16,629 nucleotides of DNA from an uncultured Sphingomonadales bacterium (GTDB lineage Bacteria > Pseudomonadota > Alphaproteobacteria > Sphingomonadales > Sphingomonadaceae). The stretch covers positions 1 to 16,629 of the forward strand of contig CALCBC010000114.1 in NCBI GenBank assembly GCA_937898525.1, read 5' to 3'. Under the pieces are notes generated by a model. That model was not told the origin of the DNA and did no database searches. It worked only from the letters and a program-made list of their open reading frames with translations. The position numbers and the translations under genes are program-made. Positions 1 through 6,343 of the stretch are shown here, one piece after another (within the stretch, counting starts at the first letter, position 1; the number at the start of each line of letters is the position of its first letter).

Positions 1-66
1 CCACCGCGCGGCCGGCGAGCTCCGCGAAGCGCGAGCGGGCCAGCGGGTGCGGGCGGGGCGGGGGAC

Positions 67-1029
67 TCAGAACTCGTCTGCCACGTCGAGCAGCCGGGTC
101 AACCGGGACGGCGCGACCGCGCGCCAGCTGCGCTGGAGCCAGTCGGCAACCTGTTCCCAGTCGACGCCCGGGCGGTTGAGGATCACCCCGATCCACCCCG
201 CCGCGCCGTAGTACTGCGGGCGGAAGTAAGCTTCGGGCTGCAGCTCGACCAGCGCGTTGAGCTCATCGGGGCCGTCGGTCTTGACCAGGAGTGCGATGTG
301 CTCTGAGCCGTGGTGCTGGTCGCTGAAGTAGGCGAAGAACTTGCCGCTCTTGCCGCCCGTGCGCCAGCCCGGCGCGCCGTGGCTGTCTCGCTCCTCCGCC
401 TCGGGCAGCGCCAGCGCCAGCTCGCGCACGCGCCCGAGCAGCCAGTCGGCGCGGTAGGGCCGGCTGACGTACTCGGCGAGCATCCTCGGGTAGAGCTGGT
501 ATTCGGCCATCAGCACGCGCGCGGCGAGGCTCTCGGACGTGTCGTCGGGCAGGATGCGCACCGGCACCTGGCCGAGCAGCGGCCCGCCGTCGAGCTCGGC
601 GGTGACCACGTGGACCGAGCAGCCGCCGTGCGTGTCGCCGGCCTCGATCGCCCGCTGGTGGGTGTGCAGCCCCTTGTACTTCGGCAGCAGCGAGGGGTGG
701 GTGTTGAGCATCCGTCCGGCCCACTTGTCGACGAAGCCCGCGGTCAGTACGCGCATGTAGCCGGCGAGCGCGATGTACTCGGCGCCGGCCTCGCGCAGCG
801 CGGCGTCCATCACCGCCTCGTGCGCTTCTCGGGTCATCCCGCGATGGCCGTGGGCAAAAGTCGGGATGCCCTCCGCCTCGGCGATCTTCAGCCCGCGCGC
901 CTCGGGCACGTTGCTGGCGACGAGCACGATCTCGTAGGGGCAGCCGGGCAGCCGCGAGTGGAACAGCAGCGACGACATCGTCGTCCCGTTGCCCGAAAGC
1001 AGGACCGCGACGCGCGCCTTCTCAGGCAT
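67..1029 (-). CDS. purN: Phosphoribosylglycinamide formyltransferase with C-terminal MmcQ/YjbR-like domain
   Basis: Transfers a formyl group from 10-formyl-tetrahydrofolate to GAR, the third step of de novo purine synthesis, in the cytoplasm. The 320-residue product opens with LLSGNGTTM (residues 10-18), the GAR-binding loop. It carries the catalytic triad of the family as N109 and H111 in NTHPSLLP and D147 in ELDGGP. Ordinary PurN proteins are about 190-215 residues. Here residues about 193-310 are an additional domain that reads like MmcQ/YjbR (DUF419) proteins: WRTGGKSGKFFAYF, YYGAAGWIGVILN, then a DW..V..WL..SWR tail. The ATG at 1029-1027 is chosen because the purine enzyme begins there. 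The open frame extends upstream to 1233 but only through purM in another frame. It overlaps the purM stop by 8 bases (ATGCCTGA), implying translational coupling. PurN identity is very secure; the role of the added domain is unknown. Confidence 0.95.
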   Translation of the reverse strand: MPEKARVAVLLSGNGTTMSSLLFHSRLPGCPYEIVLVASNVPEARGLKIAEAEGIPTFAHGHRGMTREAHEAVMDAALREAGAEYIALAGYMRVLTAGFVDKWAGRMLNTHPSLLPKYKGLHTHQRAIEAGDTHGGCSVHVVTAELDGGPLLGQVPVRILPDDTSESLAARVLMAEYQLYPRMLAEYVSRPYRADWLLGRVRELALALPEAEERDSHGAPGWRTGGKSGKFFAYFSDQHHGSEHIALLVKTDGPDELNALVELQPEAYFRPQYYGAAGWIGVILNRPGVDWEQVADWLQRSWRAVAPSRLTRLLDVADEF

Positions 1030-2116
1030 TGTGCGTCGCGCTCCAGTCCTCCCGCGCGCTCCAGGTGCCGGCCGCGCCGCGCACCGTGCAGCCACGCGGG
1101 CCCTCGACAACCTCACCGATCCGCATGACCCCTTCGCCCGCGTTCTCGAGCTCGACGGCGACTTCACGGGCCAGCTCGGCGCGGACCGCGACCACCATGC
1201 CGATGCCGCAGTTGAACGTGCGCGCCATCTCACCCGGTTCGATGTTGCCCTGGGCCTGCAGGAACGCCATCAGCCGCGGCTGCTCCCACGCATCGGCATC
1301 GATCACCGCGTGCGTGCCCCTGGGCAGCACGCGCGGAATGTTCTCGAGCAGGCCACCGCCGGTGATGTGGGCAAGCGCGTCAATCCGGCCCGCGCGGACT
1401 GTCGGCAACAGGCTTTTCACGTAAATCCGGGTCGGCGCGATGAGCGCCTCGATGAGGAGCCGTTCCTGGTCGAACAGCGCCGGGCGGTCCATCCGCCAGC
1501 CGAGGTCCGCCGCGAGACGCCTGACGAGCGAATAGCCGTTCGAGTGCACTCCCGAGCTGGCCAGGCCGAGCAGCACGTGGCCGGGCGCGACGCGCTCGCC
1601 CGTCAGCTGCTCGCCGCGCTCGACCGCACCGACGCAGAAGCCCGCGAGGTCGTAGTCGCCCGGCGCGTACATGCCGGGCATTTCGGCCGTCTCGCCGCCG
1701 ATCAGCGCGCAACCCGCGACGCGGCAGCCCTCGGCAATCCCGGCGATCACCCGTTCGGCGACGCCGGTGTCGAGCTTGCCCGTGGCGAAGTAGTCGAGGA
1801 AGAACAGCGGCTCGGCCCCCTGCACGACGAGATCGTTGGCGCACATGGCGACGAGGTCGATGCCGACCGTGTCGTGCCGGTCGTGTTCGATCGCCAGCTT
1901 GAGCTTGGTGCCGACCCCGTCATTGGCCGCGACCAGCAGCGGGTCGGTATAGCCGGCCGCCTTCGGATCGAAGAATCCCCCGAACCCCCCGATCTCGGCA
2001 TCGGCGCCCGGCCTGCAGGTGGCCTTGACGAGCGGGCCGATCGCCTTGACCAGCGCGTTGCCGGCGTCGATCGAAACGCCCGCCTGGGCGTAAGTGTAGC
2101 GGTTGTCGGCAGACAT
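1022..2116 (-). CDS. purM: Phosphoribosylformylglycinamidine cyclo-ligase (AIR synthetase)
   Basis: Closes the imidazole ring: ATP-dependent conversion of FGAM to AIR, the fifth step of de novo purine synthesis. The 364-residue product matches the family along its whole length: YAQAGVSIDAGN at the N terminus, the substrate/ATP site DGVGTKLKLA, the signature CANDLVVQGAEPLFFLDYFA, GGETAEMPGMY, and the C-terminal ITGGGLLENIPRVLP. It is slightly longer than the E. coli enzyme (345). The start is the ATG at 2116-2114, fixed by the conserved N terminus. An AAAGGAT stretch (complement of 2131-2137) lies somewhat far upstream as a possible ribosome binding site. The next gene, purN, starts inside its last codons, so the two are one operon. 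Upstream is a 71-bp divergent gap shared with the DUF2066-like gene. Confidence 0.97.
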   Translation of the reverse strand: MSADNRYTYAQAGVSIDAGNALVKAIGPLVKATCRPGADAEIGGFGGFFDPKAAGYTDPLLVAANDGVGTKLKLAIEHDRHDTVGIDLVAMCANDLVVQGAEPLFFLDYFATGKLDTGVAERVIAGIAEGCRVAGCALIGGETAEMPGMYAPGDYDLAGFCVGAVERGEQLTGERVAPGHVLLGLASSGVHSNGYSLVRRLAADLGWRMDRPALFDQERLLIEALIAPTRIYVKSLLPTVRAGRIDALAHITGGGLLENIPRVLPRGTHAVIDADAWEQPRLMAFLQAQGNIEPGEMARTFNCGIGMVVAVRAELAREVAVELENAGEGVMRIGEVVEGPRGCTVRGAAGTWSAREDWSATHNA

Positions 2117-2187
2117 ATGCCGGCCGCTTTATCCTTTCGCGCTTGGATTTCCACTCGCCATTGGGCAAAAGGCCGGCGATTTCCCCG
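2117..2187. promoter_or_regulatory. Divergent gap between purM and the DUF2066-like gene
   Basis: This 71-bp gap must hold the start signals for both transcription directions, because purM reads left and the DUF2066-like gene reads right. I see no convincing -35/-10 pair in either direction. It contains a 7-bp inverted repeat, GCCGGCC at 2119-2125 and GGCCGGC at 2171-2177, flanking the middle. This could be a regulator site or chance in GC-rich DNA. Confidence 0.3.
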
Positions 2188-3450
2188 ATGGCCAGTCTCG
2201 CTCTCCCCGCAAACCTGCTTCCGCGCCGCCTCTCATGGCTCGTCGCGGCGCTGGTGCTGCTCGCCGCCGCGGCGATGCTCGTGGCGCAGGTGTCGGGCGA
2301 CCGCGGCATTGCGCCAGTTGCCAGCAGCACCGACATCGAGGTCCACGGCATCAACGTCGACGTGACCGGCCGCAACGCGCAGGACGCGCGGCTCGAGGGC
2401 TGGCGCGTGGCGCGGCGGCTCGCATGGCGGAAGCTCGGCGGTCCCGACATCCCGGATTCGCAGATCGAATCCTACGTCTCCGCGATCATCGTCGAACGCG
2501 AGCGACTCGGCCCCAGGCGGTATATCGCCACGCTCGGGGTGATTTTCGATCGGGCCCGGGCAGGCGGCATTCTCGGCGGCGGGGGCGAAGTCTCCCGCTC
2601 GGCGCCGATGCTGACGCTGCCGGTGCTGATCACCGGCGGAACCCAGACGATGTTCGAGGTGCGCAACCCGTGGCAGCGGGTCTGGGCAGAGTCGCAGATG
2701 GGCGCCAGCGCGATCGACTACGTCCGGCCAAGCGGCGCCGGGTGGGAGTCGCTGATGCTGACTTACGGCCAGACCGGCCGGCGCAGCCGCGCCTGGTGGA
2801 CCGAGATCCTCGACCAGTTCGGCGCTGCCGACGTCCTCGTCCCGATCGCCAACCTGCACTACAGCTACCCCGGCGGCCCGGTCGAAGGCCACTTTACCGC
2901 TCGCTACGGGCCCGACAACCGCTGGCTTGGCGAGTTTACTCTGCGCGTACAGAACGACGACCAGGTATCCGCGATGCTCGAGCGCGCGGTGCAGCGGTTC
3001 GACCAGATCTTTACCCAGGCGCTTGCCGACGGGCGCCTGCGGCCCGACCCAACGCTGCGGCTCGAAAGGGTCGAGCTCAGGCCCGAAATACGCGCGCTGA
3101 TCGAGGCCGCGCGCCGTGCCGAGGAAGCGCGGGCCGGCGCCGGCGAGACGATCCCGGCGGAGACAGTCGAGGGCGCGTCCGCGAGCGCGAGTCCGACTGC
3201 GAGCGAGCAGGCGGTCAACAGCCACACGGTCCAGGTCGCGACGCCCGACGCCGCCTCGGTCGACGCGTCGCTGGCCTCGCTTCGGGGCACGCCAGGAGTG
3301 CGCGGGGTCTCGACGAGCTCGATCGCCATCGGCGGAACCTCGGTCATGCGCGTCAACTTCGCGGGCGACCTGAACGAGCTGGCAGCGGCGCTGCGTGCGC
3401 GCGGCTGGCAGGTGACGGTAGGCAGCAACGCGCTTGGCATCTCGCGCTGA
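2188..3450 (+). CDS. Membrane-anchored DUF2066-like protein, function unknown
   Basis: A 420-residue protein of unknown function. Residues about 16-34 form one strongly hydrophobic segment (LSWLVAALVLLAAAAML) behind basic residues, so it is exported or held in the inner membrane with the bulk in the periplasm. The body (about 45-300) resembles DUF2066 proteins: an N-terminal IEVHGINVDVTG stretch and a helix with R-rich ARLEGWRVARRLAWRKL. A low-complexity linker (about 315-345, Ala/Ser/Glu) leads to a compact C-terminal domain (about 347-420). That domain has the size and alternating pattern of a heavy-metal-associated-like fold, but I see no CxxC metal motif in it. The ATG at 2188 is preferred to a TTG at 2143 because it places the hydrophobic segment near the N terminus. 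Its stop lies 7 bases before hda, so the two are probably co-transcribed. Confidence 0.85.
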   Translation: MASLALPANLLPRRLSWLVAALVLLAAAAMLVAQVSGDRGIAPVASSTDIEVHGINVDVTGRNAQDARLEGWRVARRLAWRKLGGPDIPDSQIESYVSAIIVERERLGPRRYIATLGVIFDRARAGGILGGGGEVSRSAPMLTLPVLITGGTQTMFEVRNPWQRVWAESQMGASAIDYVRPSGAGWESLMLTYGQTGRRSRAWWTEILDQFGAADVLVPIANLHYSYPGGPVEGHFTARYGPDNRWLGEFTLRVQNDDQVSAMLERAVQRFDQIFTQALADGRLRPDPTLRLERVELRPEIRALIEAARRAEEARAGAGETIPAETVEGASASASPTASEQAVNSHTVQVATPDAASVDASLASLRGTPGVRGVSTSSIAIGGTSVMRVNFAGDLNELAAALRARGWQVTVGSNALGISR

Positions 3451-3457
3451 GGGATGC

Positions 3458-4066
3458 GTGTCGCAGATCGTCCTGCCGTTAGCGCCTGCCTCCACCGGAC
3501 CCGCGCGGATCGTGGTGGGCAACGCCAACGCGCACGTCGCCGAAGCGCTCGTCCGGCCCGAGAGCTGGCCCTTCCGCACTGCGGTGCTCCTGGGCCCGCC
3601 GCGTTCGGGTAAGTCGCTGTTTGCGCGCCGGTTCGCCGAGAGCGGCCACGGCGAGGCGGTCGACGACGCTCACCGGATCGAGGAAACCGAGCTGTTCCAC
3701 CGCTGGAACCGTGCGCAGGAGGACGGCGTGCCGTTGCTCGTCGTCGGTGGCGAGCCGCCGTGGCAGATCGCGCTGCCCGATCTTCGTTCGCGTCTCGGCG
3801 CGGCGCTGCAGCTCGAGATCGGCGTGCCCGACGAAGCGATGGCAGCCGAACTGCTCCAGGCGCACGCCGAGCGGCTGGGCCTCCTGATGGGAGCCGACGC
3901 AACCGACTACCTGGTGCCGCGATCCGGACGGTCGTTCGCCGATCTCGAGAAGCTCGTCGCCGCGATCGACCGGCTGAGCCTTGAACGCAAGGTGCCGGCG
4001 ACCCAATCTATCTGGCGCGCGGCGCTGGAAGAGGTTCAGGGGCCGGAGGAGCCCCGACTGCTTTGA
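3458..4066 (+). CDS. hda: Hda/HdaA-type DnaA regulator (AAA+ family)
   Basis: A DnaA-related AAA+ protein that, bound to the DNA sliding clamp, stimulates ATP hydrolysis by DnaA and so prevents re-initiation of replication. The 202-residue product lacks the DNA-binding domain of DnaA, as expected for Hda. QIVLPL at residues 3-8 fits the N-terminal clamp-binding motif of Hda (QxxLPL type). Walker A is GPPRSGKS (46-53). The Walker B acidic pair is D69-D70 (VDDAH). LPDLRSRLG carries the arginine-finger region, and GRSFADLEKLV the sensor-2 region. The GTG at 3458 is chosen over a TTG at 3434 because it puts the clamp motif at the very N terminus and has GAGGG at 3449-3453 in front. It sits 7 bases after the DUF2066-like gene; Hda-like genes next to such membrane proteins are familiar in Alphaproteobacteria. 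Confidence 0.9.
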   Translation: MSQIVLPLAPASTGPARIVVGNANAHVAEALVRPESWPFRTAVLLGPPRSGKSLFARRFAESGHGEAVDDAHRIEETELFHRWNRAQEDGVPLLVVGGEPPWQIALPDLRSRLGAALQLEIGVPDEAMAAELLQAHAERLGLLMGADATDYLVPRSGRSFADLEKLVAAIDRLSLERKVPATQSIWRAALEEVQGPEEPRLL

Positions 4067-4067
4067 C

Positions 4068-4085
4068 GGGGACGTGCAGGTCCCT
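4068..4085 (+). terminator. Short hairpin after hda
   Basis: GGGAC (4069-4073) pairs with GTCCC (4080-4084) around a 6-base loop, extended by one G-U pair, and starts two bases after the hda stop. Only TT follows, so this is at best a weak terminator or attenuator separating hda from the serine acetyltransferase gene. Confidence 0.35.
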
Positions 4086-4121
4086 TGCCACGGGCCGGAA
4101 ATTGAGGGAGAATCACCAGTA

Positions 4122-4835
4122 ATGTTCGATCGGCTGATCGCCTATCTGGACTCGATCCGCGCAAGGGATCCGGCGCCGCGTTCGCGAGCCGAAATCCTCC
4201 TCTATCCCGGCGTCTGGGCGCTCGCGTTCCATCGCGTCGCGCACTGGCTGTTCGAGGCCGAGCTCTATTTCCTCGCCCGCCTCGTCAATCACTTCAGTCG
4301 CTGGATCACCGCGATCGATATCCATCCCGGTGCGAAGATCGGCCGCCACTTGTTCATCGATCACGGTTTCACGGTCATCGGCGAGACAGCCGAGATCGGC
4401 GACAACGTGACGATCTACCAGTGCGTCACGCTCGGCGGCACCAATCCGACCAACGGTGTCGGCGGCAAGCGGCACCCGACGCTGAAGGACAATGTGATCA
4501 TCGGCTCGGGCGCGCAGATCATCGGCCCGATCACGATCGGCGAGCGCGCCCGCGTCGGTGCGAACGCGGTCGTGACCGAGGACGTCCCCGAGGGCGCAAC
4601 GATGATCGGCCTCAAGGCGCGGTCCACGCTGGTCCCAGCGGAGACCTGGCTCAAGGAGTTCATCCCCTACGGCACGCCGTGCGACGAGCCCTGCGAGCCC
4701 TCGGCGGAGCGCGTCACGCAACTCGAGGCCGAGATCGCCATGCTGCGCGCCGAGCTCGAGGCGCTCAAGGAGAGCCTGCGCGACGAAGCGGTTGCCGAGG
4801 CTCCGGCCGCCCGCAAGCGGAGCGCGAAGCGCTGA
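4122..4835 (+). CDS. cysE: Serine O-acetyltransferase
   Basis: Makes O-acetylserine from serine and acetyl-CoA, the committed step of cysteine synthesis. The 237-residue protein has the N-terminal helical region followed by a left-handed beta-helix. Key residues line up with CysE: D66 in DIHPG and H81 in DHG (the Asp/His pair, 15 residues apart as in the E. coli enzyme), YQCVTLGGT (99-107), and H118 in GGKRHP. Hexapeptide repeats run from about 64 to 165. The length is that of the short class (EpsC/SrpH-like), about 35 residues shorter than E. coli CysE. The C-terminal tail (about 193-237) is a predicted charged coiled coil, ending in basic residues. The ATG at 4122 has GAGGGAG at 4104-4110 upstream; an in-frame ATG at 3981 lies inside hda and is rejected. 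The stop overlaps the start of the DUF2794 gene. Confidence 0.94.
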   Translation: MFDRLIAYLDSIRARDPAPRSRAEILLYPGVWALAFHRVAHWLFEAELYFLARLVNHFSRWITAIDIHPGAKIGRHLFIDHGFTVIGETAEIGDNVTIYQCVTLGGTNPTNGVGGKRHPTLKDNVIIGSGAQIIGPITIGERARVGANAVVTEDVPEGATMIGLKARSTLVPAETWLKEFIPYGTPCDEPCEPSAERVTQLEAEIAMLRAELEALKESLRDEAVAEAPAARKRSAKR

Positions 4836-5206
4836 TGCGGGCCGGGTCGAGCGAAGGTGCTGTCGTCCCGTTTCCGAGCCAGCAAACGACGCACCGGAAG
4901 GCGGGCCAGATCGGCTTCGAGCGCGCGGAGCTCCAGCGCATCCTCGACCTTTACGGGCGCATGGTGGCGGCCGGCGAATGGCGCGACTATGCGATGAGCT
5001 TCACTCGCGACTGCGCCGAGTTCGCTGCATTCCGCCGCACGGCTGAGCATCCGCAGTGGCGGCTCGAAAAACGCCCGGCGCTGCGCCAGCGCCAGGGAAT
5101 GTGGGCGCTGTTCGGCGAGCACGGTCAGGTTCTCAAGCGCGGCCACGAGCTGGCCGGCGTGCTGGCCCCGCTCGAACGACGATTGCTGAAAGTCGTAGGC
5201 GAGTAG
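4835..5206 (+). CDS. DUF2794-family protein, function unknown
   Basis: A 123-residue soluble protein that I recognise as DUF2794, a small family found mainly in Alphaproteobacteria. Family-like features are a loop-rich N terminus (VVPFPSQ), FERAELQRILDLYGRMVAAGEWRDY at 28-52 (described here, first half helical), DCAEFAAFRR at 59-68, a PQWRLEKRPALRQRQGMW stretch, and a C-terminal helix. No catalytic motif, signal peptide or membrane segment is seen. The start is the ATG at 4835, which shares its A with the TGA of the serine acetyltransferase gene (TGATG), so translation of the two is coupled. A longer open frame reaching back to 4421 only runs through the upstream gene in another frame. Its function is not known. 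Confidence 0.85.
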   Translation: MRAGSSEGAVVPFPSQQTTHRKAGQIGFERAELQRILDLYGRMVAAGEWRDYAMSFTRDCAEFAAFRRTAEHPQWRLEKRPALRQRQGMWALFGEHGQVLKRGHELAGVLAPLERRLLKVVGE

Positions 5207-5213
5207 CCGCCGA

Positions 5214-5231
5214 CTACGCGCCTTTGCGTAG
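5214..5231 (+). terminator. Short hairpin after the DUF2794 gene
   Basis: CTACGC (5214-5219) and GCGTAG (5226-5231) form a perfect 6-bp stem with loop GCCTTT, 8 bases after the DUF2794 stop. There is no clear T-run, so terminator function is tentative. It lies just before the promoter-like motif of the PilZ gene. Confidence 0.35.
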
Positions 5232-5233
5232 GC

Positions 5234-5251
5234 TTTAGCGCGGTGTTAACC
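5234..5251 (+). promoter_or_regulatory. CtrA-like half-site pair upstream of the PilZ gene
   Basis: TTTA (5234-5237) and TTAACC (5246-5251) are separated by 8 bases and end 13 bases before the PilZ ATG. The master cell-cycle regulator CtrA of Alphaproteobacteria binds TTAA-N7-TTAA, so this is a near match with one extra spacer base. A similar pair precedes the GGDEF-EAL gene. Confidence 0.3.
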
Positions 5252-5264
5252 ACGTCTCTCTACC

Positions 5265-5588
5265 ATGTGCGGCATGGAACAGACCGCGCATCTCGAGCAC
5301 TGGATCTGCCGCCGCCAGGCGCCGCGGTTTCGCCTGGGCATGCCGGCGCGGCTGATCACGCTCGAGCGGCACATGACCGTCCGGCTCGAGGACCTTTCCG
5401 AAGACGGCGCGAGCGTTATGCTGCCCGTGCCTCATGCGTTCACGGTCTGCGTGCTCAAGTGGATGGACCACAACGCCTTCGCCGAAGTCCGCTGGATACG
5501 CGACAACGCGGTCGGGCTGCATTTCCCGAGTCCGATTTCCGCTGCGGTGCTTGCCGAGACCTGCCGTTACGCGCGGTTCGGCCAATAG
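5265..5588 (+). CDS. PilZ-domain protein, probable cyclic-di-GMP receptor
   Basis: A single-domain 107-residue protein. It keeps both halves of the PilZ cyclic-di-GMP binding signature: RxxxR as R17-QAP-R21, and DxSxxG as D43-LSED-G48. Between and after these are the beta-strand patterns expected of a PilZ barrel (FRLGMPARL, VRLEDLS, FAEVRWIRDNAVGLHF). Proteins of this type bind the second messenger and pass the signal to a partner, often in motility, exopolysaccharide or the cell cycle. There is no output domain or membrane segment here. The ATG at 5265 is used; the ATG at 5274 is an equally possible start, and neither has a clear Shine-Dalgarno sequence. The stop codon lies in the loop of a perfect hairpin. 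The window also encodes a GGDEF-EAL protein that could supply the ligand, though any specific link is inference. Confidence 0.88.
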   Translation: MCGMEQTAHLEHWICRRQAPRFRLGMPARLITLERHMTVRLEDLSEDGASVMLPVPHAFTVCVLKWMDHNAFAEVRWIRDNAVGLHFPSPISAAVLAETCRYARFGQ

Positions 5589-5597
5589 GCCGAACCG
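5574..5597. terminator. Perfect 10-bp hairpin between convergent pilZ and gph
   Basis: CGGTTCGGCC (5574-5583) pairs exactly with GGCCGAACCG (5588-5597) around the tetraloop AATA. The TAG stop of the PilZ gene spans the loop and the first base of the right arm, and the convergent phosphatase gene ends 14 bases beyond. A symmetric stem between convergent genes suits a bidirectional terminator. It lacks a T-run on either side, which is common in GC-rich genomes. Confidence 0.6.
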
Positions 5598-5610
5598 GCA
5601 CGTCGCGCGA

Positions 5611-6282
5611 TCAGAGGCGCTCGAGCGCGCCGATCAGGTCGTCGTAGCGATCGACAACGGCGTCCGCGCCGAGCTCGGCCGCCGGAAAGTCGTTGTAGCC
5701 GAAGCTCACCGCTACGACGGCGACTCGGGCGTTGCGCGCCGCTCGCACGTCGAAGCTCGAATCGCCGACCATCGCGAAGCGCCCGCCGCCGAGCATCAGC
5801 ACCGCCGTGTCGATCATGTCGGGCGCTGGCTTGGCTCGCCCCGGACCGAGCGTGTCGCCCCCGAGCACGAGCTCGAACCTGTGGCTCAGGTCGAGAGCAT
5901 CGAGGAGCTTGCGCGAGAAGACCTCGAGCTTGTTGGTGATCACCGCCAGCTTGCAGCCGCGTTCACGCAGCGCGTCGAGCGCTTGGAGGCAGCCGGGGAA
6001 GGGGATCGTGTGGTCGGCGATGTGGGCCTCGTAATACTCGAGCAAGGTGCCTAGCGCCGCCTCGAAGTCAGCTTCGTCGAGCGGCCCGCCGGTATGTTCG
6101 AGAGCGCGTGTCAGCATCGCCCGCGTTCCGCCCCCGACGAAGTTGCGCACGCTTTCGGGCGCCACTCGCGGGCGTCCGATGACCGTGAGCGCGTGGTTGA
6201 GCGCGGGGGCGAGGTCGCGGTTCGAATCGACCAGCGTGCCGTCGAGGTCGAAACCGACAATGTCGAACGGGAATGCAGTCAT
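5611..6282 (-). CDS. gph: Phosphoglycolate phosphatase-like HAD hydrolase
   Basis: A 223-residue haloacid-dehalogenase-superfamily phosphatase, most likely hydrolysing 2-phosphoglycolate to glycolate. All HAD motifs are visible: motif I DLDGT with nucleophile D12 and acid/base D14, motif II VITNK, motif III lysine in GRAKPAPDM, and motif IV GDSSFD. The alpha-helical cap lies between motifs I and II (about 18-85), and FVGGGTRAML is typical of Gph. The ATG at 6282-6280 is chosen because it is 11 residues before motif I; the open frame extends to 6435 but that part overlaps the start of glmU. It is transcribed away from glmU across a 61-bp gap and converges on the PilZ gene. Substrate specificity within this family cannot be read from sequence with certainty. 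Confidence 0.88.
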   Translation of the reverse strand: MTAFPFDIVGFDLDGTLVDSNRDLAPALNHALTVIGRPRVAPESVRNFVGGGTRAMLTRALEHTGGPLDEADFEAALGTLLEYYEAHIADHTIPFPGCLQALDALRERGCKLAVITNKLEVFSRKLLDALDLSHRFELVLGGDTLGPGRAKPAPDMIDTAVLMLGGGRFAMVGDSSFDVRAARNARVAVVAVSFGYNDFPAAELGADAVVDRYDDLIGALERL

Positions 6283-6343
6283 CCGGGGAGCCCTTGGCGC
6301 AGGCATCTGGAAACCGCAACCGGATGATGGCAAGTGCCGGGCA

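Noticed and set aside
1..66. Possible end of another gene at the left edge
   Set aside because: A leftward frame is open here (HPLARSRFAELAGRAV), but no start codon or ribosome binding site is visible and 66 bases are too few to judge in such GC-rich DNA.
310..1128. 272-codon plus-strand open frame opposite purN
   Set aside because: Antisense to a certain gene; low-complexity Arg/Ala/Val/Gly/His composition typical of GC-rich shadow frames.
989..2365. 458-codon plus-strand open frame opposite purM
   Set aside because: It lies on the complement of a gene with full family match, and its translation has no recognisable motif.
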